From JACVRX01 sp963831385 (GTDB taxonomy: Bacteria > Actinomycetota > Actinomycetes > Jiangellales > Jiangellaceae), in assembly GCA_963831385.1 (NCBI GenBank), contig CAWHPW010000010.1:62001-126000 (forward strand): 64,000 bases of DNA, in the 5' to 3' direction. Positions 44,814 through 52,985 of the stretch are shown here, piece after piece (within the stretch, counting starts at the first letter, position 1; each line of letters begins with the position of its first letter). Below the pieces are notes generated by a model. It worked only from the letters and a program-made list of their open reading frames with translations, made no database searches and was not told where the DNA came from. The translations under genes were made by a program, and so were the position numbers.

Positions 44814-44819
44814 TAGTTT
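44814..44819 (+). promoter_or_regulatory. -10 element for leaderless hydroxyacid dehydrogenase gene
   Basis: TAGTTT with a 7-nt spacer to GTG 44827, in the divergent region with the sugar dehydrogenase. Confidence 0.5.
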
Positions 44820-44826
44820 CGGGCAC

Positions 44827-45756
44827 GTGACCAGCCAAAAAGTCGTCCTTGAACCGTTCAATGTGGCTGCGACAACGGGAGCGGGCCTGGACGGGCTGGA
44901 ACTGCTGACCTGGGACGGCAGCGGACCGCCGCCAGCGGACGACCTGGCTCGGGTGGAGTTCTACGTGATGCCGTACACGTTCGAGCAGACAACCGGCGAT
45001 GTGATTGCGCGAATGCCACAGCTACGCGTCATCCAGACCCTGACTGCCGGCGTCGAGCACGTCACCCCTTTCCTGCGAGAGGGCATCACCCTGTGTAACG
45101 CGCGGGGGGTTCACGACGCGAGCACCGCCGAGCTAGCCGTCACGCTGATACTGGCATCCCTTCGCGGTGTTCCTGACTTCGTTCGGGCCCAGGAGCGGGG
45201 GGAGTGGGCCCACGGACAGCGCCAGTCCCTAGCGGACAAAACAGTGCTGATCGTCGGGTACGGCTCGATCGGCGCTGCGGTAGAGACCCGGCTCCGTCCG
45301 TTCGAGTGTGACGTGTTGAGGGTGGCCCGACGGGCGCGAGACGCAGTGGCGGGGTTCGGCGAACTGCCGAGATTGATCGAATGGGCGGACGTGGTGGTCC
45401 TCACCGTTCCTCTGACGGATCAGACTCGTGGCCTGGTCGACGCAGCGTTCCTGGCCCGAATGCGCGATGGCGCGGTCCTGGTCAACGTCTCGAGAGGCCC
45501 AGTGGTCGACACCGAGGCATTGCTCGCCGAGCTCTTCGCAAGGCGGATTGGGGCGGCGCTCGACGTCACCGACCCGGAGCCACCGCCGGCCCACCACCCG
45601 TTGTGGTCTGCGCCGAACCTGATCCTCACCCCGCATGTGGGCGGAAATACCTCGGCGTTCCGACCGCGAGCAGTGCGGCTGATGACTGCCCAGCTCGAGC
45701 GGTTCGCGCGCGGCGAGCCACTCACCAACGTTGTCGTGGACGGCGGAGCGCGGTAG
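44827..45756 (+). CDS. D-isomer-specific 2-hydroxyacid dehydrogenase
   Basis: 309 aa. NAD-binding VLIVGYGSIGAAVE in the middle, catalytic Arg in LVNVSRGPVVDTEAL, Glu in DVTDPEPPPAHHPL and His in LILTPHVGGNTS. It belongs with the short hydroxyphenylpyruvate/glyoxylate reductase group rather than SerA, as it has no ACT domain. Substrate unassigned. A real serA lies 10 kb downstream. Confidence 0.9.
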   Translation: MTSQKVVLEPFNVAATTGAGLDGLELLTWDGSGPPPADDLARVEFYVMPYTFEQTTGDVIARMPQLRVIQTLTAGVEHVTPFLREGITLCNARGVHDASTAELAVTLILASLRGVPDFVRAQERGEWAHGQRQSLADKTVLIVGYGSIGAAVETRLRPFECDVLRVARRARDAVAGFGELPRLIEWADVVVLTVPLTDQTRGLVDAAFLARMRDGAVLVNVSRGPVVDTEALLAELFARRIGAALDVTDPEPPPAHHPLWSAPNLILTPHVGGNTSAFRPRAVRLMTAQLERFARGEPLTNVVVDGGAR

Positions 45757-45878
45757 CAAGGATTTCACCCGGTACGGGTGAGTGTTCCTCCCTGTCGGTC
45801 GCGTAGCTGTGCTGCTAGTTTCACCTCCGCAACCCACGCGGATTGTCCGCGACGGGCGACCGCATTGAAGGAGCGAGG

Positions 45879-46271
45879 ATGAACGACTACCCGCTGTTGA
45901 ACCTGTTCTGGACGATGCTCTGGTTCTTCCTGTTCGTGGCGTGGATTTACCTGCTGATCGTTGTCGTGACCGACATCTTCCGCAGCGACGACATGTCGGG
46001 GTGGGCCAAGGCGTTGTGGGTGCTGTTCGTCGTGATCGTGCCGTGGCTTGGCATTTTGGTGTACCTGATCGCCCGTGGCGACAACATGAGCAAGCGTGCC
46101 GCAGCCGACTACCAGCGCCGAGACGAGGAGATGCGGACCTACGTACGCGACGCCGCCGGCACGTCTGGTACGAGCACGGCGGACGAGCTGACCAAGCTCG
46201 CGTCGCTGCGGGATTCCGGCACGATCACCGCCGATGAGTTCGAGCAGCAGAAGGCCAAGCTCCTCAGCTGA
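45879..46271 (+). CDS. PLDc_N/SHOCT-domain membrane protein
   Basis: 130 aa from ATG 45879 with GGAG upstream. Two transmembrane helices (about 6-28 and 43-63) form the PLDc_N-like unit (WVLFVVIVPWLGILVYLIARGD). A C-terminal SHOCT motif (ADELTKLASLRDSGTITADEFEQQKAKLLS) follows. Small actinobacterial proteins of this design are common; role unknown. Confidence 0.85.
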   Translation: MNDYPLLNLFWTMLWFFLFVAWIYLLIVVVTDIFRSDDMSGWAKALWVLFVVIVPWLGILVYLIARGDNMSKRAAADYQRRDEEMRTYVRDAAGTSGTSTADELTKLASLRDSGTITADEFEQQKAKLLS

Positions 46272-46320
46272 GGCACACCGTCGGATCTTCGCTGTCGGCG
46301 GGCTGGAGCACACTGCGCTT

Positions 46321-47412
46321 ATGACGGTGTTGCTCATGATCGGCACGCGAAAGGGTCTGTGGGTCGCCCGCAGCGAGGACGACCGACGGAGTTGGGAAGT
46401 CGGTGACCCGCACTTCCTCATGCAGGAGATCCCAGCCTGCGCCATCGACACCCGCGGCGATTCGCCACGGCTGCTGGTGGGCGCGCGCAGCGAACACTGG
46501 GGTCCGTCGGTGTTCCACAGCGACGACGGCGGCGCCTCGTGGCAGGAGCCGGAGGGCGGCGCGGTCCGGTTCCCGCTCGAAGCGGATGCCGCGGTCAAAG
46601 CGATCTGGCAGCTGCGGCCGGACACCGAGGGCCGACCGCGCGTGGTCTGGGCGGGGAGTGAACCGTCCGCACTGTGGCGTTCAGACGACAGCGGAGAGAC
46701 CTTCGCGCTGGTCGACGGCCTATGGGACCATCCACACCGCCCGACCTGGCAGCCGGGCGGCGGCGGGCAGGCGATCCACACCGTCTTGCCACATCCCACC
46801 GACGACGAACAGGTACTGGTGGCCATGTCGACCGGGGGGGTCTACAGAACGGGGGACGGAGGGCGGTCGTGGACACCCTCGAACAAGGGCATCAACGCGC
46901 GCTATCTGCCTGACCCGTGGCCCGAATACGGCCAGTGCGTGCACAAGGTCGCCCGAGATGCCGCCGATCCCGATCGGCTCTTCGCGCAGAACCACCACGG
47001 GGTGTACCGGTCAGTCGATGGGGGCGGCAGCTGGACATCGATCGCCGATGGGCTGCCCAGCGACTTCGGGTTCCCGATGGTCACGCATCCGACCCGCAGC
47101 GGTACCGCCTGGGTCGTTCCTCTCGTCGCCGACGGCGAGCGAGTGCCGCCTGCCGGTCGGCTCGGGGTGTGGCGCACGACCGACGCCGGCGATTCGTGGT
47201 CGGCGGCATCGGCTGGTCTGCCGCAGGACGACTTCTTCGCCTCGGTGCTCCGCGACGCTTTCACCGCCGACGACGTCGCAGACCCGACCGGGCTCTATCT
47301 GGGCGCCCGGGACGGCTCGGTCTACGCCAGCGCCGACGAAGGAAAGTCCTGGTCGCAGATCGCCCGGCATCTGCCCGACGTCCTGTGTCTGCGCGCTGCG
47401 ACGGTGCCGTGA
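46321..47412 (+). CDS. BNR-repeat (sialidase/VPS10-like) beta-propeller protein
   Basis: 363 aa without a signal peptide. Repeated Asp-box motifs (FHSDDGGASWQEP, WRSDDSGETF, YRTGDGGRSWTPS, YRSVDGGGSWTS, WRTTDAGDSWSA, YASADEGKSWSQ) define a propeller. It is probably cytosolic and not a true sialidase, since no Arg-triad context is evident. The next gene (MoaD-like) starts inside its stop codon (GTGA), a pairing conserved in several actinobacteria. Function of the pair unknown. Confidence 0.85.
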   Translation: MTVLLMIGTRKGLWVARSEDDRRSWEVGDPHFLMQEIPACAIDTRGDSPRLLVGARSEHWGPSVFHSDDGGASWQEPEGGAVRFPLEADAAVKAIWQLRPDTEGRPRVVWAGSEPSALWRSDDSGETFALVDGLWDHPHRPTWQPGGGGQAIHTVLPHPTDDEQVLVAMSTGGVYRTGDGGRSWTPSNKGINARYLPDPWPEYGQCVHKVARDAADPDRLFAQNHHGVYRSVDGGGSWTSIADGLPSDFGFPMVTHPTRSGTAWVVPLVADGERVPPAGRLGVWRTTDAGDSWSAASAGLPQDDFFASVLRDAFTADDVADPTGLYLGARDGSVYASADEGKSWSQIARHLPDVLCLRAATVP

Positions 47413-47699
47413 ACGTCACCGTGCGGCTACCGGCCGCGCTTCGCGAGCTCGCCCGCGGCGAGCGCGCGGTCGATCTCGAGCTGGACGACCCCGCAACGGT
47501 TTCGAGCCTGCTCGATGCCATGGCCCGGACGCTCCCCGCCGTAGAGCGCCGTATCCGCGACGAAACCGGCGCCCAACGCCGCCACGTCAACGTGTTCGTC
47601 GGCGAGGTCAACATTCGCGACGGCCGCGGGCTCGCCGAGCCCCTGACCGACGGGGTCGAGGTGTACGTCATCCCCGCTGTGTCCGGCGGTCTAGCGTGA
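47409..47699 (+). CDS. MoaD/ThiS-family ubiquitin-like sulfur carrier protein
   Basis: 96 aa, beta-grasp fold: VTVRLPAALRELARGERAVDLELDDPATVSSLLDAM, then VNVFVGEVNIR and DGVEVYVIPAVSGGLA. The functional Gly-Gly is followed by two extra residues (LA), so it would need trimming to form a thiocarboxylate. GTG 47409 overlaps the upstream stop. Possible roles are sulfur delivery or protein conjugation; linkage to the propeller protein gives no direct hint. Confidence 0.82.
   Translation: MNVTVRLPAALRELARGERAVDLELDDPATVSSLLDAMARTLPAVERRIRDETGAQRRHVNVFVGEVNIRDGRGLAEPLTDGVEVYVIPAVSGGLA
47692..47697 (+). promoter_or_regulatory. -10 element for leaderless ilvD
   Basis: TAGCGT ends on the T of the MoaD-like TGA stop and is 7 nt from ATG 47705. 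Confidence 0.5.
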
Positions 47700-47704
47700 G
47701 CCTT

Positions 47705-49405
47705 ATGAGCACGGTCCAGCCGCCTACGTCGGCTCCTGATCTGAAGCCACGCTCTCGCGTCGTCACCGACGGCCTCGAACGTGCCGCGGCCCGCGGCATG
47801 CTGCGAGCCGTCGGCATGACCGACGACGACTGGGAGAAGCCGCAGATCGGCGTGGGGTCGTCGTGGAACGAGATCACTCCGTGCAACCTCTCGCTGGACC
47901 GGCTGGCGAAGGCGGCCAAGGACGGGGTGCACGCCGCCGGCGGGTTCCCGATGGAGTTCGGCACCATCTCCGTCTCGGACGGGATCTCGATGGGCCACGA
48001 GGGCATGCACTACTCGCTGGTCTCCCGCGAGGTCATCGCCGACTCGGTCGAGACCGTTTTCGGAGCTGAACGGCTCGACGGCGGTGTTCTGCTGGCCGGC
48101 TGCGACAAATCCGAGCCGGCGATGTTGATGGCAGCGGCACGGCTCGATGTCGCCGCTGTGTTCCTCTACGCCGGCTCGATCCTGCCTGGCCGGGTCGGCG
48201 ACCGCGAGGTCACGATCATCGACGCGTTCGAGGCGGTCGGGGCGTGCGCCCGTGGGCTGATCAGCCGGGCAGAGGTCGACGCGATCGAGCGGGCGATCTG
48301 CCCCGGCGAGGGTGCGTGTGGCGGGATGTATACCGCCAACACGATGGCCAGCGCAGCCGAGGCCATGGGCATGGCGCTGCCTGGCAGCGCCGCGCCACCC
48401 GCTGTCGACCGACGCCGCGACGGCTACGCGCGCCGCTCCGGCCAGGCCGTGGTCGAGTTGATCCGGCGCGGCATCACCACCCGCGACATCCTGACCAAGG
48501 AGGCGCTGGAGAACGCCATCGCTGTGGTGATGGCACTTGCCGGCTCGACGAATGCGGTTCTGCACCTGATGGCGATCGCGCACGAGGCCGACATCCCGCT
48601 CGGTCTGGACGACTTCAACCGCATCGGCGATCGGGTTCCGCACCTGGCCGACGTCAAACCCTTCGGCCGGTACGTCATGACCGACGTCGACCGAATCGGT
48701 GGCGTTCCCGTCGTGATGCGCGCGCTGCTCGACGCGGGCCTGCTGCACGGCGACTGTCTGACCGTCACGGGAAAAACGATGGCCGAGAACCTGGCCGCTC
48801 TGGCGCCGCCCGATCCGGATGGAAAGATCATCCACGCGCTGACCGAACCGATCCACCGGACCGGCGGCATCACGATCCTGCGCGGCTCGCTCGCGCCGGA
48901 GGGTGCCGTCGTCAAGACGGCCGGATTCGAGGGCTCGGTGTTCGAAGGAATCGCCCGGGTCTTCGACGGAGAGCAGGCCGCGATGGACGCGGTCGAAAAC
49001 GGGACGGTACAGGCCGGCGACGCGGTGATCATCCGGTACGAAGGGCCCAAGGGCGGGCCTGGAATGCGCGAGATGCTTGCCGTGACCGGTGCGATCAAGG
49101 GTGCTGGACTCGGCAAGGCTGTGCTGCTCGTCACCGATGGCCGGTTCTCCGGCGGCACGACGGGCTTGTGCGTCGGGCACGTGGCGCCGGAGGCGTTCGA
49201 CGGCGGCCCGATCGCTTTCGTTCGGGACGGCGACCGGGTTCGGCTCGATGTCACTGCCCTCTCGATGGACCTGATCGTCGACGCCGCCGAACTGGCAACT
49301 CGGCGTGACGGCTGGTCAGCGCCGCCAGCCAAGCACCAGCGCGGCGTGCTGGCCAAGTACGCGCGGTTGGTCGGCTCGGCGGCCTCCGGTGCCGTCTGTG
49401 ACTAG
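47705..49405 (+). CDS. ilvD: Dihydroxyacid dehydratase IlvD
   Basis: Fe-S enzyme (566 aa) forming 2-keto acids for valine, leucine and isoleucine. Cluster cysteines are in NEITPCNLSLDRL, LLAGCDKSEPAM and GACGGMYTANTMA; the C-terminal VTDGRFSGGTTGLCVGHVAPEA is the Mg/substrate signature. The start follows the leaderless promoter; the frame is open upstream across the propeller gene without relevance. It is separate from the ilvBNC operon 1.2 kb downstream. Confidence 0.96.
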   Translation: MSTVQPPTSAPDLKPRSRVVTDGLERAAARGMLRAVGMTDDDWEKPQIGVGSSWNEITPCNLSLDRLAKAAKDGVHAAGGFPMEFGTISVSDGISMGHEGMHYSLVSREVIADSVETVFGAERLDGGVLLAGCDKSEPAMLMAAARLDVAAVFLYAGSILPGRVGDREVTIIDAFEAVGACARGLISRAEVDAIERAICPGEGACGGMYTANTMASAAEAMGMALPGSAAPPAVDRRRDGYARRSGQAVVELIRRGITTRDILTKEALENAIAVVMALAGSTNAVLHLMAIAHEADIPLGLDDFNRIGDRVPHLADVKPFGRYVMTDVDRIGGVPVVMRALLDAGLLHGDCLTVTGKTMAENLAALAPPDPDGKIIHALTEPIHRTGGITILRGSLAPEGAVVKTAGFEGSVFEGIARVFDGEQAAMDAVENGTVQAGDAVIIRYEGPKGGPGMREMLAVTGAIKGAGLGKAVLLVTDGRFSGGTTGLCVGHVAPEAFDGGPIAFVRDGDRVRLDVTALSMDLIVDAAELATRRDGWSAPPAKHQRGVLAKYARLVGSAASGAVCD

Positions 49406-49409
49406 GGAA

Positions 49410-49628
49410 CTAGCGGCTGCGCCGAACGTATTGGTGCTTGTCCCGGTCCCGGACGACGACGCCGAGCTTGGCGAGCTCTGCTCGTAGCTCGTTTGCGTCA
49501 TCGTCATCGCCTCGACCCAGCGCCTTTTGGCGTGCCCGCAGCAGCGCGTCGGCTCCAGGCGGAAGGTCGGGAGTGTCGGCAACCCAACGCCGGTAGTCGT
49601 CTGTGACCAGATGAAGGCCAGACTCCAT
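49410..49628 (-). CDS. Small protein resembling the CysS C-terminal (tRNA-binding) segment
   Basis: 72 aa from ATG 49628. ADALLRARQKALGRGDDDDANELRAELAKLGVVVRDRDKHQYVR mirrors the DALR/C-terminal helix pair of cysteinyl-tRNA synthetase. The in-frame extension to ATG 49712 adds DTAKHWDGRRRIP, which also looks protein-like, so 49712 or 49706 may be the true start. Converges on ilvD with a 4-nt gap. No catalytic domain, hence possibly an RNA-binding accessory. Confidence 0.65.
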   Translation of the reverse strand: MESGLHLVTDDYRRWVADTPDLPPGADALLRARQKALGRGDDDDANELRAELAKLGVVVRDRDKHQYVRRSR

Positions 49629-49765
49629 CGGGATTCGGCGACGACCGTCCCAGTGCTTGGCTGTGTCACGGAGTGGCCTCCTGCCGGCTCCCACGTGTGG
49701 TGACATCGACATTCTGTCCGAGCCGCCGGCTGGTCCTCGACCGGACTGCGGATGCGTCCCCCGCG

Positions 49766-49771
49766 TAGCGT
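49766..49771 (+). promoter_or_regulatory. -10 element for leaderless GGDEF gene
   Basis: TAGCGT, 7-nt spacer to ATG 49779. It selects the shorter start, removing nine residues of an upstream GTG/ATG frame. Confidence 0.5.
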
Positions 49772-49778
49772 CGACGCC

Positions 49779-50459
49779 ATGCCCTGGCACTCGTTCCGGC
49801 TCGCTCCCATCTACGCCGTTCCGGTCGTGACCGTCGCCGGAGTGCTGACGCGGTGGCCCGCCGGCCTGCCGGTCGCGGAGAGCGCCATCGCGGCGCTCGT
49901 CGTCGTTTGCCAAGTCGTGTTGTTTCGGGCGCATCGAATCGCAGATCGATCGGCCCGGCTCGACCCACTGACCGGCTTGCCCGGGCGGGCGGACTTCGTC
50001 GATCGCATGGGTCGCGCGCTGGACGGGCGAGCCGAGGTGGGCCTCGTCTTCGTCGACCTGGACCACTTCAAGGCCGTCAACGACACCTACGGACACGGGG
50101 CGGGAGACCGGGTACTCGTCGAGACAGGCTGTCGCCTCCGCGGGTCGGCGCCGGTTGGTGCGGTCGTAGCTCGTCTTGGTGGTGACGAGTTCGCAGTCCT
50201 GGTACCGGCCGGTCCGACCTCTGTCGAGGCAGTCGCGGGACGGGTCGAGGCTGCTCTGCACCGACCGGTTCGGTTGACCGATGCCGACGATGCGCCGACG
50301 GTGGCGATCTCGGCCAGCGTGGGTACTGCGGTGTCCGTCGGCGGTTCTGTCGGCGACCTGCTCGCGGCCGCTGACCGGGCGATGTATCGGGCCAAGCGGA
50401 CACTGACCAATATGCGGACGGCCGTCCCGAATGGCGAGACGCGTGTCGCGCTGCCTTGA
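49779..50459 (+). CDS. GGDEF-domain diguanylate cyclase
   Basis: 226 aa. A hydrophobic N-terminus with about two short membrane segments (residues 8-22 and 32-48) joins a GGDEF domain: DPLTGLPGRADFVDRM, VFVDLDHFKAVNDTYGHGAGDRVL and ARLGGDEFAVLV with the intact GGDEF active site. The usual inhibitory RxxD site just before it is absent (PVGA at that position), so product feedback is not expected. It lies upstream of the ilvB leader, in no obvious functional relation. Confidence 0.9.
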   Translation: MPWHSFRLAPIYAVPVVTVAGVLTRWPAGLPVAESAIAALVVVCQVVLFRAHRIADRSARLDPLTGLPGRADFVDRMGRALDGRAEVGLVFVDLDHFKAVNDTYGHGAGDRVLVETGCRLRGSAPVGAVVARLGGDEFAVLVPAGPTSVEAVAGRVEAALHRPVRLTDADDAPTVAISASVGTAVSVGGSVGDLLAAADRAMYRAKRTLTNMRTAVPNGETRVALP

Positions 50460-50482
50460 CGGCTCAGCGCGGGTGCGGAAGC

Positions 50483-50533
50483 GTGCGCTTCGTGCTCAGC
50501 AACGTCCTCGTAATCGGACTGCGCGTCGGCTGA
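50483..50533 (+). CDS. ilvB leader peptide
   Basis: Sixteen codons from GTG 50483: MRFVLSNVLVIGLRVG, with eight Val/Leu/Ile codons, ending at TGA 50533. Attenuator peptides with an -RVG end are known upstream of actinobacterial ilvB. The last codons form the 5' arm of the first leader hairpin. Ribosome stalling when branched-chain aminoacyl-tRNAs are scarce would open that hairpin and favour read-through into ilvBNC. Confidence 0.75.
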   Translation: MRFVLSNVLVIGLRVG

Positions 50534-50551
50534 CCCACCAAACCGACGCGC
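50521..50551 (+). promoter_or_regulatory. ilvB leader hairpin 1
   Basis: GCGCGTCGG (50521-50529) pairs perfectly with CCGACGCGC (50543-50551). The 5' arm lies within the last codons of the leader peptide, so translation controls its formation. The alternative antiterminator pairing was not resolved by eye. Confidence 0.65.
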
Positions 50552-50586
50552 GACCCCTCGTGAGCCTGCGGGCCGAGGGGTCTTTT
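50552..50586 (+). terminator. ilvB attenuator (intrinsic terminator)
   Basis: GACCCCTCG (50552-50560) pairs with CGAGGGGTC (50574-50582), followed by TTTT (50583-50586). The 3' arm also contains the GAGGGG that would serve as ribosome-binding site for ATG 50588, so termination and initiation signals overlap. Confidence 0.8.
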
Positions 50587-50587
50587 C

Positions 50588-52418
50588 ATGCCCCCGCCAA
50601 CCAACCCGCTCACCACGATGACGAAGAGGCCGGAGATGTCGCAGCAACGACCGAGCCAACCCGCGCCGGCGCCGTCAGCGCCGATGACCGGAGCCGCGAG
50701 CTTGATCCGTTCGCTCGAGGAGGCGGGCGTCGACACCGTGTTCGGCATTCCGGGCGGCGCAATTCTGCCGGCATACGACCCGCTGCTGGATTCGACTCGG
50801 ATCAGGCATGTCCTGGTGCGCCACGAGCAAGGTGCCGGCCACGCGGCCGAGGGATATGCCTTGGCGACCCGACGAGTCGGCGTGTGCATGGCGACCAGCG
50901 GTCCCGGCGCCACCAACCTCGTGACACCGATCGCCGATGCACACATGGACTCCGTGCCGATCGTCGCGATCACCGGGCAGGTCCCCAGCGCGGCCATCGG
51001 CACCGACGCCTTCCAGGAAGCCGACATCCGCGGGATCACCATGCCGATCACCAAGCACAACTACTTGGTGACCGATCCAGACGAGATCCCTCGAACGATT
51101 GCCGAGGCATTCCACATCGCTGGAACCGGTCGGCCCGGGCCAGTTCTCGTCGACGTTTCCAAAGATGCCCTGCAAGCCACGACGCAGTTCAACTGGCCGG
51201 CCGAGATCGACCTACCCGGCTATCGGCCGACGACCCGTCCGCATTCCAAGCAGGTCAGAGGAGGCCGCCCGACTGATCGTCGACGCCAGTCGCCCGGTGT
51301 TCTACGTCGGTGGCGGAGTGATCCGCGCTGGCGCCTGGGCAGAGCTGCACCGGCTGGTCGAGCTGACTGGGATTCCGGTCGTGACGACGCTGACTGCCCG
51401 CGGGGCATTCCCGGATAGCGACCGGCGCAATCTCGGGATGCCGGGTATGCACGGCAACGTCGCAGCCGTCACCGCGCTACAACGCTCGGACCTGATCGTG
51501 GCGTTGGGTGCTCGCTTCGACGACCGGGTCACCGGGAAGTTGTCCACGTTTGCCCCACAGGCCGCTGTCGTACATGCCGACATCGACCCCGCAGAGATCT
51601 CCAAGAACCGCGCCGCCGACGTGCCCATCGTCGGCGACTGCCGCGAGGTCATCGCCGACCTGGTGAGTGCTGTCCAAGGCGAACACGCCGCTGGCCGGCA
51701 GGGCGACTACACGCAGTGGTGGCGGCAGCTCGACGGTTGGCGGCAGCGATTCCCACTCGGCTTCGTGCCACCGGACAACGGCGAGCTCGCGCCGGAGTAC
51801 GTCATCGAGAGGCTGGGCAAGCTCGTCGGCCCCGACGCCCTGTACGTCGGAGGAGTCGGCCAGCACCAGATGTGGGCGGCCCAGTTCATCTCCTACGAGA
51901 AGCCCGGGTCCTGGCTGAACTCCGGAGGACTGGGCACCATGGGCTTCGCCGTCCCCGCCGCGATGGGCGCGCAGGTAGGCCGGCCGGATGCGACCGTCTG
52001 GGCCATCGACGGGGACGGGTGCTTCCAGATGACCAACCAGGAGCTTGCGACCTGTGCCATCGAGGGCATCCCGATCAAGGTGGCCGTCATCAACAACGCC
52101 AGCCTCGGCATGGTCCGGCAATGGCAGACGCTGTTCTACAACGAGCGCTATTCCAGCACCGATCTGGACAGCAGGCGCATCCCTGACTTCGCCAAGCTGG
52201 CCGAGGCGTACGGCTGCGTGGGCCTGCGCTGCGACTCTGCGGCGGACGTCGACGCCACCATCGACAAGGCGATGGCCGTCGACGATCAACCGGTGGTGGT
52301 CGACTTCGGCGTGCATCGAGACGCGATGGTCTGGCCCATGGTTCCCGCCGGCACCAGCAACGACGACATCCAGATCGCGCGCGGAATGGCGCCAGACTTC
52401 GACCGAAGCGACGACTGA
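50588..52418 (+). CDS. ilvB: Acetolactate synthase large subunit IlvB, interrupted by a one-base frameshift
   Basis: Thiamine-diphosphate enzyme making acetolactate and acetohydroxybutyrate. The first part (to about 51256) holds GVDTVFGIPGGAILPAYDP, catalytic Glu in LVRHEQGAGHAAEG and the chain down to LPGYRPTTRPHSKQVR. The second part resumes EAARLIVDASRPVFYVGGG one frame over and ends with GDGCFQMTNQELATCAIEG and INNASLG. One extra G in AGAGGAGG at about 51257-51262 causes the shift. Without it the protein would be about 609 aa (or 593 from ATG 50636). All catalytic motifs survive, so a sequence error or very recent mutation is likely. Confidence 0.85.
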
Positions 52419-52424
52419 GGACGA

Positions 52425-52961
52425 GTGACGACCGACATGAGCAAGCACACGCTGTCCGTCCTGGTCGAGAACAAGCCGGGGGTGCTGGCGCGCATCGCGG
52501 CGCTGTTCTCCCGGCGCGGTTTCAACATCGACTCGCTCGCGGTGGGTCCCACCGAGCTCCCTGCGGTGTCGCGGATGACGGTGGTGGTCGACGTCGAGGA
52601 GAAACCGCTGGAGCAGGTCACCAAGCAGCTGAACAAACTCGTCAACGTCATCAAGATCGTCGAGCTCGAGCCGGCGCAGTCCGTGCAGCGAGAGTTGCTG
52701 CTGCTGAAGGTCAAGGCCGACCAGACCACGCGTTCTCACGTACTCGAGACGGTTCAGTTGTTTCGGGCGAAGGTCGTCGACGTGGCCGCGGATGCGGTCA
52801 CGATCGAGGCGACCGGCTCCACAGAGAAGTTGACCGCGTTGCTCCGCGTGCTCGAGCCGTTCGGAATCCGCGAGCTCGTACAGTCCGGCGTGGTAGCCGT
52901 CAGTAGAGGGACCCGCTCGATAACCGACCGCGCCTTGCGTCCGGTCGACCGATCCGCCTGA
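52425..52961 (+). CDS. ilvN: Acetolactate synthase small (regulatory) subunit IlvN
   Basis: 178 aa. The ACT domain (HTLSVLVENKPGVLARIAALFSRRGFNIDSLAVG) binds valine for feedback inhibition; the C-terminal ACT-like domain (VTIEATGSTEKLTALLRVLEPFGIRELVQSG) activates the large subunit. GTG 52425 is 6 nt after the ilvB stop; ATG 52437 is possible. Its intact state argues that the operon is still in use despite the ilvB frameshift. Confidence 0.95.
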   Translation: MTTDMSKHTLSVLVENKPGVLARIAALFSRRGFNIDSLAVGPTELPAVSRMTVVVDVEEKPLEQVTKQLNKLVNVIKIVELEPAQSVQRELLLLKVKADQTTRSHVLETVQLFRAKVVDVAADAVTIEATGSTEKLTALLRVLEPFGIRELVQSGVVAVSRGTRSITDRALRPVDRSA

Positions 52962-52985
52962 TCATCTCGACACCAAGGAGAAACC

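Noticed and set aside
47261..49180. A 639-codon open frame on the minus strand opposite ilvD
   Set aside because: Same reason: ilvD on the plus strand has all catalytic motifs, and the opposite frame shows no recognisable protein.
49629..50261. Upstream extension of the CysS-tail-like gene to a 283-codon frame
   Set aside because: The extension lies antisense to the GGDEF gene and has no similarity; only the last 72 to 100 codons look like protein.
51245..51275. Programmed +1 frameshift in ilvB as the preferred explanation
   Set aside because: An SD-like sequence is present, but no stop codon or slippery codon follows, and ilvB is not known to use recoding; a plain one-base insertion or error is simpler.
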